A DNA stretch of 64,000 nucleotides. Source: Sphingomonas pokkalii (lineage in GTDB: Bacteria; Pseudomonadota; Alphaproteobacteria; Sphingomonadales; Sphingomonadaceae). Below the pieces are notes generated by a model. It did no database searches. It was not told where the DNA came from and saw only the letters and a program-made list of their open reading frames with translations. Positions 33,829 through 42,532 of the stretch are shown piece after piece. Both the position numbers and the translations under genes were made by a program. Where the stretch lies: assembly GCF_003096275.1 (NCBI RefSeq), contig NZ_QENQ01000001.1:3680009-3744008 (forward strand), in the 5' to 3' direction. Position 1 is the first letter of the stretch, and every line of letters starts with the position of its first letter.

Positions 33829-35396
33829 TGCTGGCGGACGCCTTGAACCTGCCGCTGGCGCCCGCCGGCGTCGCCACCGAACGCCCGATTTCGATCGCCA
33901 TCGTCGCGATGGGCGGGCAGGGCGGTGGCGTGCTGACCGGATGGATCGTCCGCCTTGCCGAGGATGCCGGCTGGGTCGCGCAATCCACCTCGGTGCCGGG
34001 CGTCGCCCAGCGCACCGGCGCGACGATCTACTATGTCGAGATGATGCCCGCGTCGAACGGCCGCAGGCCGATCCTGGCGCAAATGCCGACGCCGGGCGAT
34101 GTCGATATCGTCCTCGCCTCCGAATTCATGGAGGCGGGCCGTTCGATCCTGCGCGGAATCGTCACGCCCGATCGCACCACGCTGATCGCCTCCAGCCACC
34201 GCTCGCTCGCCATCGCGGAAAAGAGCGCGCCCGGCGACGGCATCGCCGACAGCGGCTCGGTGCTGGATGCGATCGGTGTCACCGCACGGCGACAGATCGT
34301 GTTCGACATGGATGCGCTCGCGGTCCGCAACGGCAGCGTCATCTCGGCGGCGATGTTCGGGGCGCTGGCCGGATCGGAGGCGCTGCCTTTTGCGGTTCCG
34401 GCCTTCCATGCGGTGATCCAGCAGGAAGGCAAGGGCGTCGCGGCAAGCCTCAAGGCGTTCGACGCCGCCTATGCGCGCGCGCGCTCCGGCCCCGCCGCGC
34501 CGCCGGCCGTGCCGGAGGGGGCCGTACCCGCCATGCCCGCGGTGCCGGTGACTGCGCCGGACAGGCGGGTGGCGCGCTTGCTCGCCCGTCTGCACGACGA
34601 GGTGCCGGACGCGGTGCGCCCGATCGCCTATGCCGGGCTGGCCAAGGTCGTCGACTATCAGGACGAACGCTATGGCGACGAGTATCTCGATCTTCTCGCT
34701 AAGGCCGTCGCGATCGAAGACCTGCTCGGCGGTGCGCCGCGCGGCCATGGCTTCGCGCGGAACGCGGCCAAATATATCGCCAACGCCATGGCCTATGACG
34801 ATGTGATCCGCGTCGCCGATCTGAAGACGCGGCCGGGCCGGCGTGCCCGCGTCGAGCGCGAAGTGGGCGTCCGCGCGGAGCAGATCCTGCATACGACCGA
34901 GTTCATGCACCCGCGCATGGAGGAAATCGCCGGCACGCTCCCGCTGGGCGTCGGCCGCTGGTTGCAGCGTCGCCCGCGGCTCTATGCCTTTCTCGATCGG
35001 CGGGTGAGCAAGGGGCGCCGGGTGCGCACCTATTCCATCCGCTGGTTCCTCGCCTTGTATCTGCTCGGCGGTCTGCGCGGTCTGCGGCGCGGTTCGCTGC
35101 GCCACGCCGCGGAGGTCGCCCATCGCGATGCCTGGCTGCGGCAGGCGATCGACACCGCGATGCAGAATTATGCGCTCGGCATCGAAGTGCTGAAGTGCCG
35201 CCGCCTCATCAAGGGCTATTCCGATACCCATGCCCGCGGCCTTTCGAAGTTCGACCGGGTAACCGCGACGATCCGCCGGATCGAGAACCGGCCGGACGCG
35301 GCGGACTGGGCGCGGCGGCTGCGCGAAGCGGCGGTGAAGGACAGCGGCGACGGCAGTCTGGACGGCGTGATCCGAACGATCGAATCCTTCTGCTGA
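33825..35396 (+). CDS. Indolepyruvate:ferredoxin oxidoreductase-like protein, beta (IorB) type with C-terminal extension
   Basis: The protein has 523 residues. The N-terminal part is the pyruvate:ferredoxin oxidoreductase gamma-like domain (IAIVAMGGQGGGVLTGWIVR, QSTSVPGVAQRTGATIYYVE, DIVLASEFMEAGRSILRG). The C-terminal half (from about residue 230) is a helical domain, matching the extension found in proteobacterial indolepyruvate oxidoreductases (DUF6537-like). It is the partner of IorA at 31672 and starts within its stop codon (ATGA). The C-terminal domain has a Lys/Arg-rich stretch RRVRTYSIRWFLALYLLGG. No separate ferredoxin gene is visible. The complex would act in the cytosol. Confidence 0.88.
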   Translation: MMLADALNLPLAPAGVATERPISIAIVAMGGQGGGVLTGWIVRLAEDAGWVAQSTSVPGVAQRTGATIYYVEMMPASNGRRPILAQMPTPGDVDIVLASEFMEAGRSILRGIVTPDRTTLIASSHRSLAIAEKSAPGDGIADSGSVLDAIGVTARRQIVFDMDALAVRNGSVISAAMFGALAGSEALPFAVPAFHAVIQQEGKGVAASLKAFDAAYARARSGPAAPPAVPEGAVPAMPAVPVTAPDRRVARLLARLHDEVPDAVRPIAYAGLAKVVDYQDERYGDEYLDLLAKAVAIEDLLGGAPRGHGFARNAAKYIANAMAYDDVIRVADLKTRPGRRARVEREVGVRAEQILHTTEFMHPRMEEIAGTLPLGVGRWLQRRPRLYAFLDRRVSKGRRVRTYSIRWFLALYLLGGLRGLRRGSLRHAAEVAHRDAWLRQAIDTAMQNYALGIEVLKCRRLIKGYSDTHARGLSKFDRVTATIRRIENRPDAADWARRLREAAVKDSGDGSLDGVIRTIESFC

Positions 35397-35474
35397 CCGT
35401 CGGCTCGATTGACCCGCGCCGCTGCCGGGGGGCATAGCGCCGTCCACCGGGAGGCGCAGGGGAGGATTTCGGCG

Positions 35475-35957
35475 ATGGCGAAGACGGAAGCAGCTGCCAC
35501 CGAACGGCCGCAGCCGCCCGAGACGCAGGACGCGCTCGAACGCAATCTTTCCTATCTGGTCAATCGTCTCTCGGCCGTAGGCCAAGCGGCGCAGAACCGG
35601 CGTCTGGCCGCGTGCGGGGTCAACACGGTGACGCTGCGCACGCTGTCCGTGCTCTACATCCAGGATGGGCTGACGGTGAACGAGATCACCGCCCGCGCCT
35701 TTGCCGAACAGTCCACCGCCAGCCGCGCGATCGATTCGATGGTCAATGCCGGGCTGCTCGAGCGCCGGATTCCACCCGGCGACCAGCGCCGCCGCGAGAT
35801 CGGTCTCACGCCGGCCGGGCGCGCGCTGCTGCTCGAATGCTGGCCACACATGGCGGAGCATAATGCGCGTCTGGTCGAAGGCATCGACACCGCCGACATC
35901 GAGGTGTGCCGCCGCGTGCTCGCCCGCATGATCGAGAATGTCCGCGCCCAGGGCTGA
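35475..35957 (+). CDS. MarR family transcriptional regulator (second)
   Basis: The protein has 160 residues with a MarR winged helix-turn-helix: LERNLSYLVNRLSAVGQAAQ, NTVTLRTLSVLYIQDGLTVN, EITARAFAEQSTASRAIDSM and the wing RRIPPGDQRRREIGLTPAG. The ATG at 35475 follows GGGGAGGA. It is downstream of IorB by 78 bases and upstream of the AMP-ligase operon. The identical palindromes at 31638 and 36028 in front of the two flanking operons are its probable binding sites. It is likely a repressor released by an aromatic acid or its CoA ester. Confidence 0.9.
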   Translation: MAKTEAAATERPQPPETQDALERNLSYLVNRLSAVGQAAQNRRLAACGVNTVTLRTLSVLYIQDGLTVNEITARAFAEQSTASRAIDSMVNAGLLERRIPPGDQRRREIGLTPAGRALLLECWPHMAEHNARLVEGIDTADIEVCRRVLARMIENVRAQG

Positions 35958-36027
35958 CGCGGATCGCATCGCAAAAATCACCGTGCCGCCGTGATGGTCG
36001 CTTGACTCCGGCCCGTCTGCGCATAGG

Positions 36028-36046
36028 ATATATGCAAATGCATATT
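36028..36046. promoter_or_regulatory. Palindromic MarR-type operator (copy 2)
   Basis: ATATATGCAAATGCATAT is repeated exactly from the site at 31638, here about 52 bases upstream of the AMP-ligase start and 71 bases after the MarR stop. Confidence 0.7.
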
Positions 36047-36097
36047 TAAGCGTCGCAGCCGCCGGGAAGGCCGCGCGATCCTGGAAGGGGAGGGGCG

Positions 36098-37711
36098 GTG
36101 AACAGCGAAACGACGTTCTCGAGATTTGTCGCGGCTGCCGAAATCTATCGCGACCGCCCCTTCCTGGCGGTGCTGCCCGAAACCGCCGCCATCTATGGCA
36201 TCGATGCCGGCGAGATCCCGTATGGCGCCATGCTTGAACGGGTGCTGGCGTGGCAGGCGGCGCTGGCGGCGGCGGGCTTCGGCGCGGGCACGCGCGTCGG
36301 GCTGCTGCTGGAGAACCGGCCCGTCTTCCTGGAGATCTGGTTCGCGCTCAACGGCCTCGGCGCGTCGGTGGTGCCGATCAATCCCGATCTGCGGCGCAGC
36401 GAGCTGGAATATGTGATCGGCCATTCGGAGATGCACGCCGCCTTCGTGTTGCCGGCGCGGCGGGACGAGGTGGCGGCGGCGGCGCGCGCCGCTGGCAACG
36501 CCATGGCCGTCACGGTGCCGGGCGAAGCGATTCCGGCGCTTGCGCGCCCGGCCGTGCAGGCGGCGGCACCGGATTCGGCGACCGAGGCCGCGCTGCTCTA
36601 CACCTCGGGCACGACCGGCAGTCCCAAGGGGTGCGTGCTTACCAACGCCTATTTCCTCCAGTCGGGGGACTGGTATCGCGATGTCGGCGGCTTGATCGCG
36701 CTGCGTCCCGGTGTGGAGCGGATGCTGACGCCGCTACCCGTCTTCCATATGAACGCGATGGCCGTTTCGGTGCTGGCGATGGTGACGATGGGCGGCTGCC
36801 TGATCCTGCTCGATCGCTTCCACCCGGGCAGCTGGTGGCAGTCGGTGCGGCAGAGCGGTGCGACCTGCCTCCATTATCTCGGCGTCATGCCGTCGATTCT
36901 GATGAAGGCGCCGGCCTCGCCGGAGGATCGCGCCCACGCGGTCCGGTTCGGCTTCGGCGCCGGCGTGCCGGCGGCGCTGCACGGCGTGTTCGAGGCGCGC
37001 TTCGGCTTTCCGCTGATCGAAGCCTGGGCGATGACCGAAACCGGCGGCGGCGGCACGATCTGCGCGAGCCGCGAGCCGCGCAAGATCGGCACCAGTTGCT
37101 TCGGCCGTCCGTCGTCCGATGTCGCGATCCGGATCGTCGACGATCAGGGGGTGGACGTCGCCGGCGATGCGCCGGGCGAGTTGCTGGTCCGGCGGACGGG
37201 GGCGGATCCCCGCAAGGGCTTCTTCCAGGCCTATCTGAAGAACCCGCAGGCGACCGAGGAGGCGTGGCAGGATGGCTGGTTCCACACCGGCGACATCGTG
37301 TCGCGGGATGCGGACGGCGATCTGCACTTCGTCGATCGCAAGAAGAACGTGATCCGCCGCTCCGGGGAGAACATCGCCGCGGTCGAGGTGGAAACCGTGC
37401 TCGGCCGGCATCCGCTGATTCAGCAGGCCGCGGTGGCGGCAACGCCGGATGCGTTGCGCGGGGACGAGGTGGCGGCGCTGATCGTTTGCCCGCCCGCCTA
37501 TCGCAGCGCCGAACAGGCCGAGGCGATCGTGCGATGGTCGCTCGATCAGATGGCCTATTACAAGGCGCCGGGCTGGGTGGGATTCGTCGATGCGCTCCCG
37601 CGCACGCCGACCGAGAAGATCCTGCGCGCCGCGCTCAAGGATCAGGTCGCCGCGCTGATGGAGGCGGGCGGGTTTCATGACACGCGCGCGCTCAAGAAAC
37701 GGCAGGTCTGA
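36098..37711 (+). CDS. AMP-dependent acyl-CoA synthetase/ligase
   Basis: The protein has 537 residues with the adenylate-forming motifs: YTSGTTGSPKGCVLTN for ATP binding, EAWAMTETGGGG, then GWFHTGDIVSRDADGDLHFVDRKKN and the C-terminal catalytic lysine region PRTPTEKILRAALKD. It activates a carboxylic acid to the acyl-CoA, probably an aromatic or branched acid. The start GTG 36098 follows GGAAGGGGAGGGG. The operon continues with a thiolase-like gene (TGATG overlap), a DUF35-SDR fusion and a cyclase-family gene. The product CoA ester may be the substrate of the next two genes. The exact acid is unknown. Confidence 0.9.
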   Translation: MNSETTFSRFVAAAEIYRDRPFLAVLPETAAIYGIDAGEIPYGAMLERVLAWQAALAAAGFGAGTRVGLLLENRPVFLEIWFALNGLGASVVPINPDLRRSELEYVIGHSEMHAAFVLPARRDEVAAAARAAGNAMAVTVPGEAIPALARPAVQAAAPDSATEAALLYTSGTTGSPKGCVLTNAYFLQSGDWYRDVGGLIALRPGVERMLTPLPVFHMNAMAVSVLAMVTMGGCLILLDRFHPGSWWQSVRQSGATCLHYLGVMPSILMKAPASPEDRAHAVRFGFGAGVPAALHGVFEARFGFPLIEAWAMTETGGGGTICASREPRKIGTSCFGRPSSDVAIRIVDDQGVDVAGDAPGELLVRRTGADPRKGFFQAYLKNPQATEEAWQDGWFHTGDIVSRDADGDLHFVDRKKNVIRRSGENIAAVEVETVLGRHPLIQQAAVAATPDALRGDEVAALIVCPPAYRSAEQAEAIVRWSLDQMAYYKAPGWVGFVDALPRTPTEKILRAALKDQVAALMEAGGFHDTRALKKRQV

Positions 37712-38880
37712 TGCGCGCCAGTGTGCCTTATGACGGCGTGGTCGTCTGTGCACCGGTGACGGTGCCCTATCAGCGTTTCTCCGATCGTTCGGCCCATTGG
37801 TGGGCTGGCAAGGCGATGCGCGCGCTTGCCGACGCCACCGGGCTGCGGCCGGGCGATGTCGACGGCTTCTGCTTCGCCAGCTTCACCTCGGTGCCGGACA
37901 GCGCGGTGGGGATGATCCAGCATCTCGGGCTGGCGCCGCGCTGGCTCGATCATCTGCCGACCGGCGGAGCGAGCGGGATCATGGCGCTGCGGCGCGCCGC
38001 CCGGGCGGTGCAGTGCGGCGATGCCGAGATCGTCGCCTGCGTCGCCGCCGATACCAACCATATCGACAGCTTCCGGCAGGGGCTTGCCGGCTTTTCGCGC
38101 TTCTCGCGCGATGCCGTCTATCCCTATGGGTTCGGCGGGCCGAACGCCACCTTCGCGCTGATCACCGACGCCTATATGCGGCGCAACGGCGTGACCCGGG
38201 AAGATTTTGGCAGGCTCTGCGTCGCCCAGCGGCGCAATGCGCAGAGCAATCCCTGCGCCTTGCAGCGCCGGCCGCTGACGCTGGATGCCTATCTTGCCGC
38301 GCGTCCGATCGCCGATCCCGTACACCTCTACGATTGCGTGATGCCCTGCGCCGGTGCCGAGGCGTTCCTCGTCACCACGCCCGAGGTCGCGGCCCGGTAC
38401 GGACTGCCGGTCGCGCGCGTGCTGGCCACGATCGAGCGCCACAATGCGTTTGCCGGCGATCCGGTGCAGTGGCGCGGCGGCTGGGCGATGGATGTCGACG
38501 CGCTCTGGCAGGGGGCCGGCATCGCCCCCGGCGACGTCGATACGGTGCAGGTCTATGACGATTATCCGGTGATCGTCGCGATGCAGCTCGAGGATCTCGG
38601 CTTCTGCGGCAAGGGCGAGATCGGTGCCTTTCTTCGCGCCACTCGCTTCGAGATCGATGGCGATCTGCCGCTCAACACCAATGGCGGCCAGCTATCGGCC
38701 GGTCAGGCGGGCGCGGCGGGCGGCTTCCAGAACGTGACCGAGGGGCTTCGGCAGGTGCTGGGCTGCCCGCTCGGTGCGCAGGTGCCGGAAGCGCGGCGGG
38801 CGCTCCTCTCCGGCTTCGGCCTGGTGAACTATGATCGCGGCGTATGCACCGGCGCGGCGGTGATCGAGCGCGCGGCATGA
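37711..38880 (+). CDS. Thiolase-superfamily protein lacking the nucleophilic cysteine (SCP2/Ltp2-like)
   Basis: This 389-residue protein has a thiolase fold, but the active-site block reads LPTGGASGIMAL, so Gly86 replaces the usual Cys of CASG. The HxxGA block reads LSAGQAGAAGG, with Gln in place of the usual His. Such thiolases (for example the Ltp2 aldolase group of steroid degradation) pair with DUF35 proteins and carry out retro-aldol cleavage rather than thiolysis. Here the next gene encodes a DUF35 domain. The start ATG overlaps the ligase stop as TGATG. Retro-aldol activity is an inference by analogy. The CoA substrate is unknown. Confidence 0.85.
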   Translation: MRASVPYDGVVVCAPVTVPYQRFSDRSAHWWAGKAMRALADATGLRPGDVDGFCFASFTSVPDSAVGMIQHLGLAPRWLDHLPTGGASGIMALRRAARAVQCGDAEIVACVAADTNHIDSFRQGLAGFSRFSRDAVYPYGFGGPNATFALITDAYMRRNGVTREDFGRLCVAQRRNAQSNPCALQRRPLTLDAYLAARPIADPVHLYDCVMPCAGAEAFLVTTPEVAARYGLPVARVLATIERHNAFAGDPVQWRGGWAMDVDALWQGAGIAPGDVDTVQVYDDYPVIVAMQLEDLGFCGKGEIGAFLRATRFEIDGDLPLNTNGGQLSAGQAGAAGGFQNVTEGLRQVLGCPLGAQVPEARRALLSGFGLVNYDRGVCTGAAVIERAA

Positions 38881-40094
38881 CGGCGGGTCGGCCCTATCGC
38901 CCCGTCCGCGATCCGCTGACGCGCCCGATCGAGCGGCACGTGCCGCCGGCCCTGCGGAGCCGGGCGATGCACGCGATGTCGGCACATGCCGCGCTGGGCC
39001 GGTTCGTGCTCCAGCATTGCACCGATTGCGGTGCGGTCACCTATCCGCCGCGCGATATCTGTCCGGCCTGCTGGGGCGATCTCGCCTGGGCGGATCAGGC
39101 GCGCGGTGCGACCATCCTCGCCGAAACCGTGATCCGCACGACCACCGATCTCTATTTCCAGGCGCATCTGCCCTGGCGGATCGGCACCGCCGCGCTGGAT
39201 GCCGGTCCGGTCGCGATCGTCCATCTCCACCGCGACCTTGCCGTCGGCGACCGCGCGGCGATGCAGCTGATGCTCGATAAGGGCGGTAACGCGGCCCTGT
39301 TCGCCTTGCCCGTCCAAGGAGAAGACCCGATGGCCGATCCGCAGTGGCGCGAATTCGTCGTGCCGGTGCACGACCGTGCGGTGCTGGTCACCGACGGCGA
39401 CACGGCGCTCGGCAAGGCCGTCGTCCGCGCGCTGGTCGCGGCGGGGGCGGGCGCCGTGTTCGCCGGAACCTCCGCCCCCTCCGTGCCGGCCCTGGCCGCC
39501 GACGATCCGCGCCGCGCCGCGGGCGTGCGCCAGGTTCCGCTCGATCTGACGGACGGGCGATCGGTCGCCCGCTGCATCGCCCAGCTCGGCGGCCCGATCG
39601 ACATCGTCGTCAACACTGCCCGCTTCGTGCGGCCCGGCGGCGTCCGCGCGGATGCCGGCCTGCTGCACCAGAAGCGCGCGCTCGATTTGGGGGTGCTCGG
39701 CCTGCTGCGCCTGGCGGAGGCGGTGGCGCCGATCCTTGCCGGGCGGCCCGCCGGCGCGTTCGTCGATATCCTGTCGATCCACGCGCTTGCCGGCGATGCC
39801 CGGTTCGCCGGCTTTTCCGCCGCCGAAGCCGCGCGCCATTCGCTGCTGCAGAGCTTCCGGCACGAAATGCGCGCTGCGGGCGTGCGCGTGCTGGCGGTCT
39901 TCGCCGGTGCGATCGATGATGCCGACCACCAGTCGCAGCCATCGCCTCGCGTCGCGCCCGCTCGGCTCGCGCAGGGGGTGATCGATGCCCTCGCGCTGGG
40001 GCGCGAACAGCATTGCGTCGGCGATGTCGCCCGCGATCTCATGGACCGCTGGTTGGCCGATCCGGCAACCACGCTTAGGGAGCAGAATGGATGA
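38877..40094 (+). CDS. DUF35 (zinc ribbon/OB-fold) domain fused to an SDR-like domain
   Basis: The protein has 405 residues. The N-terminal part has a zinc ribbon with Cys48, Cys51, Cys62 and Cys65 (HCTDCGAVTYPPRDICPACW) and an OB-fold to about residue 145, the DUF35 module that partners thiolase-like aldolases. From about residue 160 a Rossmann SDR-like domain follows, with VTDGDTALGKAVV as a degenerate cofactor loop and DILSIHALAGDARFAGFSAA as the active-site region. Ser300 is kept, but Phe313 replaces Tyr and Glu317 replaces Lys. The ATGA overlap with the thiolase gene fixes the start. The fusion may couple an aldolase partner to a cofactor-binding or structural SDR domain. Confidence 0.82.
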   Translation: MTAGRPYRPVRDPLTRPIERHVPPALRSRAMHAMSAHAALGRFVLQHCTDCGAVTYPPRDICPACWGDLAWADQARGATILAETVIRTTTDLYFQAHLPWRIGTAALDAGPVAIVHLHRDLAVGDRAAMQLMLDKGGNAALFALPVQGEDPMADPQWREFVVPVHDRAVLVTDGDTALGKAVVRALVAAGAGAVFAGTSAPSVPALAADDPRRAAGVRQVPLDLTDGRSVARCIAQLGGPIDIVVNTARFVRPGGVRADAGLLHQKRALDLGVLGLLRLAEAVAPILAGRPAGAFVDILSIHALAGDARFAGFSAAEAARHSLLQSFRHEMRAAGVRVLAVFAGAIDDADHQSQPSPRVAPARLAQGVIDALALGREQHCVGDVARDLMDRWLADPATTLREQNG

Positions 40095-40888
40095 CCGGCG
40101 CTGCCGAAACGCTTGCCGCCCTTGCCGGCGGCCTCGCCGACGGGACCATTCGGGTCGTCGACCTGACCAATACGCTTTCGCCGGACTTTCCGGTGATCGT
40201 GCTGCCCGCCGAGTTCGGCCAGTGCGAGCCGTTTCGGATGGAGCGGGTCTCGCGGTACGATGCCGATGGCCCGGCCTGGTATTGGAACAACATTTCGATG
40301 AACGAGCATACCGGCACGCATTTCGACGCGCCGGCGCATTGGATCACCGGCCGGGACGTGCCCGAGGGCACCGTCGATCGCGTGGTTCCGCGCGATTTCG
40401 TCCATCCGGCGGTCGTCATCGATATCAGCGCGGAAAGCGCCGCCGACGAGGATTTCATCCTCACCCGTGCGGCGCTTGAGCGATGGGAGGCGCAACATGG
40501 CCGCATTCCGCCGCGCCACTGGGTGCTGCTGCGCACCGACTGGTACAAGCGGGTGGGCACGCCCGAATATCTCAACCTGAAGGACGATGGCGCGCATTCG
40601 CCGGGGCCGGACGGCGATGCGATGCGCTTTCTGGTCCATGATCGGGATTGCGTCGGGCTCGGTGTGGAGACGGTCGGCACCGATGCGGGGCAGGCCTCGC
40701 GTTTCGCGGAACCGCTGCCGGCGCACAGCATCCTGCACGGCAATGGCCGTTTCGGCCTGCAATGCCTGACCAACCTGGATAAGCTGCCGGTGTTCGGATC
40801 GATCATTCTGGCCAGCCCGCTGAAGATCGAAGGCGGCTCCGGCAGCCCGCTTCGCGTGGTCGCGCTGGTCGCGGGCCGGGCCGGCTAG
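40091..40888 (+). CDS. Cyclase family protein (kynurenine-formamidase-like metal hydrolase)
   Basis: The protein has 265 residues with the conserved metal site HTGTHFDAPAHWI near residues 73-85, as in bacterial kynurenine formamidases and the wider cyclase family. It starts within the stop of the DUF35-SDR gene (ATGA). Family members hydrolyse formamides, lactones or other cyclic or amide bonds. In this operon it may open a lactone or act on a CoA-derived intermediate. The C-terminal part IILASPLKIEGGSGSPLRV is also typical. The true substrate is unknown. Confidence 0.88.
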   Translation: MTGAAETLAALAGGLADGTIRVVDLTNTLSPDFPVIVLPAEFGQCEPFRMERVSRYDADGPAWYWNNISMNEHTGTHFDAPAHWITGRDVPEGTVDRVVPRDFVHPAVVIDISAESAADEDFILTRAALERWEAQHGRIPPRHWVLLRTDWYKRVGTPEYLNLKDDGAHSPGPDGDAMRFLVHDRDCVGLGVETVGTDAGQASRFAEPLPAHSILHGNGRFGLQCLTNLDKLPVFGSIILASPLKIEGGSGSPLRVVALVAGRAG

Positions 40889-40917
40889 CGCTGGCCGGAA
40901 ATACAAAGGCGCGGGCC

Positions 40918-40939
40918 GCACGCGCAATTTCGCGCGTGT
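40918..40939 (+). terminator. Weak hairpin after the cyclase gene
   Basis: CACGCGC pairs with GCGCGTG around a 6-base loop, 30 bases past the cyclase stop. No T-run follows. It may be a terminator before the permease operon. Confidence 0.35.
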
Positions 40940-41004
40940 GCCGAAGGCCCAAAGGTGCGGACAATGCTCTGGACAACGGGGCCACGACAAGGAGGGCGCG
41001 CGGC

Positions 41005-42501
41005 ATGGCCGAAACTGCAGGGACCATCGGCGCGCAATCCGGTGCGGCGCCGTCCGGGCTGATGGCCGGAACGCTGGGCAGCGGCGACATCATCTTCATG
41101 ATCCTCGCCTGCGCGGCGCCGATGGGCGTGCTGGCGGGGCTGATCCCGCTCGCGCTCGCCTTCGGCAACGGCGTGGGGACGCCGGGCACGCTGCTGCTCG
41201 TCTGCGGGGCGATGCTGCTGTTCGCGGCCGGCTATGTCCGCATGATCCCGCACATCCGCAATGCCGGCGCCTTCTATGCCTATATCGCCGCCAGCCTGAA
41301 CAAGGAGGCGGGGATTGCCGCCGCCTATGTCGCGGTCGCCGCCTATGTCTGCGCGGCGACGTCGATTTTGGGTGCGCTCAGCTTCTTCCTGTCCGATTTC
41401 GTGCGGCAGATGCTCGGCGTATCGACCCGCTGGGAGCTTTGGGCGGTGGCGAGCATCGCGCTGGTGGCATGGCTCGGCTATCACAAGATCACCATGGCGG
41501 CGAAGGTGCTGACGGTGGCGCTGCTGCTCGAAGTGGGCGTGATCCTGGTGCTCGACCTGGCGATCCTGTTCGACAAGGGCTGGGCGGGGATCAGCTTCGC
41601 CAGCTTCACGCCCGCCGCGATCTTCGCACCGGGCCTCGGCATTTCGGTGATCTACGCGATCAACGGCTGTGTCGGCTTCGAGGCGACGGCGATCTACCAG
41701 GAAGAGGCGCGCGACCGCGAACGCACGATCCCGCGCGCTACCTATGGCGCGATCCTGGTGCTCGGCACCTTCTACGTGCTCTCGTCCTGGTGTCTGGTGC
41801 TCAGCATCACCCCCGGCGACGTCAAGGCGGCGGCAGGGGCAGACCCGGGGCGGCTGGTCGCGCGGGTGGCCGAACGCTATCTCGGCGGCATCGGCCGCGA
41901 CGTGCTGTCGCTGCTTACCATCACCAGCCTGTTCGCCTCGGTGCTGGGCTTCTTCAACAACATCACCCGCTATCTCTTCGCGCTGGCGCGCGACGGCCTC
42001 GCGCCGGGCGTGCTGGCACGGGTCCATCCGCGCCACGGCTCGCCTTCGGCGGCGTGCTTCGTGCTGACCGCGATCCTGTCGCTGGTGGTGGGGGCCTTCG
42101 CGCTGGCCGGGCTCGATCCGCTGCTCAACCTGGCGACCAGCCTGTCGTCGATGGGCGCGGTGGGCCTGATGCTGCTGCTCACCACGACCTCGCTGTCGGT
42201 GCCGATCTTCTTCGCGCGGCGCGGCGAGGTGTCGTTCGGCAAGACGCTCGCGCCGTTCCTCGGCGGGGTGCTGATCGCGATCGCGACCTATCTGTCGCTG
42301 ACGAACTATTCGGCGCTCACCGGCACCACGCTGGCGATCGTCAACGATCTGCCGTTCCTCTTCGTGCCCCTCGCCGCCGCCGGGTTCCTGCACGGCCTGT
42401 ACCTGAAGCGGCGGCGGCCGGCACTCTATGCGCGCGTCGGCACCACCCAGGTCGACATCCTGCCCGGCGAGGAAAAGGCCGGCGCGATGGCGGCCGCCTG
42501 A
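41005..42501 (+). CDS. APC-superfamily amino acid/amine permease
   Basis: This 498-residue membrane protein has about 12 hydrophobic segments. The first is preceded by the family start LMAGTLGSGDIIFMILACAA. VIYAINGCVGFEATAIYQEE and the loop ARDRERTIPRATYGAIL match the conserved APC consensus. A run of Gly/Ala-rich helices follows to residue 475. The ATG at 41005 follows GGAGGG. It forms a rightward pair with the aldehyde dehydrogenase at 42533 (31 bases). It likely imports an amino acid, amine or related cationic compound. The substrate is unknown. Confidence 0.9.
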   Translation: MAETAGTIGAQSGAAPSGLMAGTLGSGDIIFMILACAAPMGVLAGLIPLALAFGNGVGTPGTLLLVCGAMLLFAAGYVRMIPHIRNAGAFYAYIAASLNKEAGIAAAYVAVAAYVCAATSILGALSFFLSDFVRQMLGVSTRWELWAVASIALVAWLGYHKITMAAKVLTVALLLEVGVILVLDLAILFDKGWAGISFASFTPAAIFAPGLGISVIYAINGCVGFEATAIYQEEARDRERTIPRATYGAILVLGTFYVLSSWCLVLSITPGDVKAAAGADPGRLVARVAERYLGGIGRDVLSLLTITSLFASVLGFFNNITRYLFALARDGLAPGVLARVHPRHGSPSAACFVLTAILSLVVGAFALAGLDPLLNLATSLSSMGAVGLMLLLTTTSLSVPIFFARRGEVSFGKTLAPFLGGVLIAIATYLSLTNYSALTGTTLAIVNDLPFLFVPLAAAGFLHGLYLKRRRPALYARVGTTQVDILPGEEKAGAMAAA

Positions 42502-42532
42502 TCGCCGGATCGACTTTCCTTCGGAGTATAGG

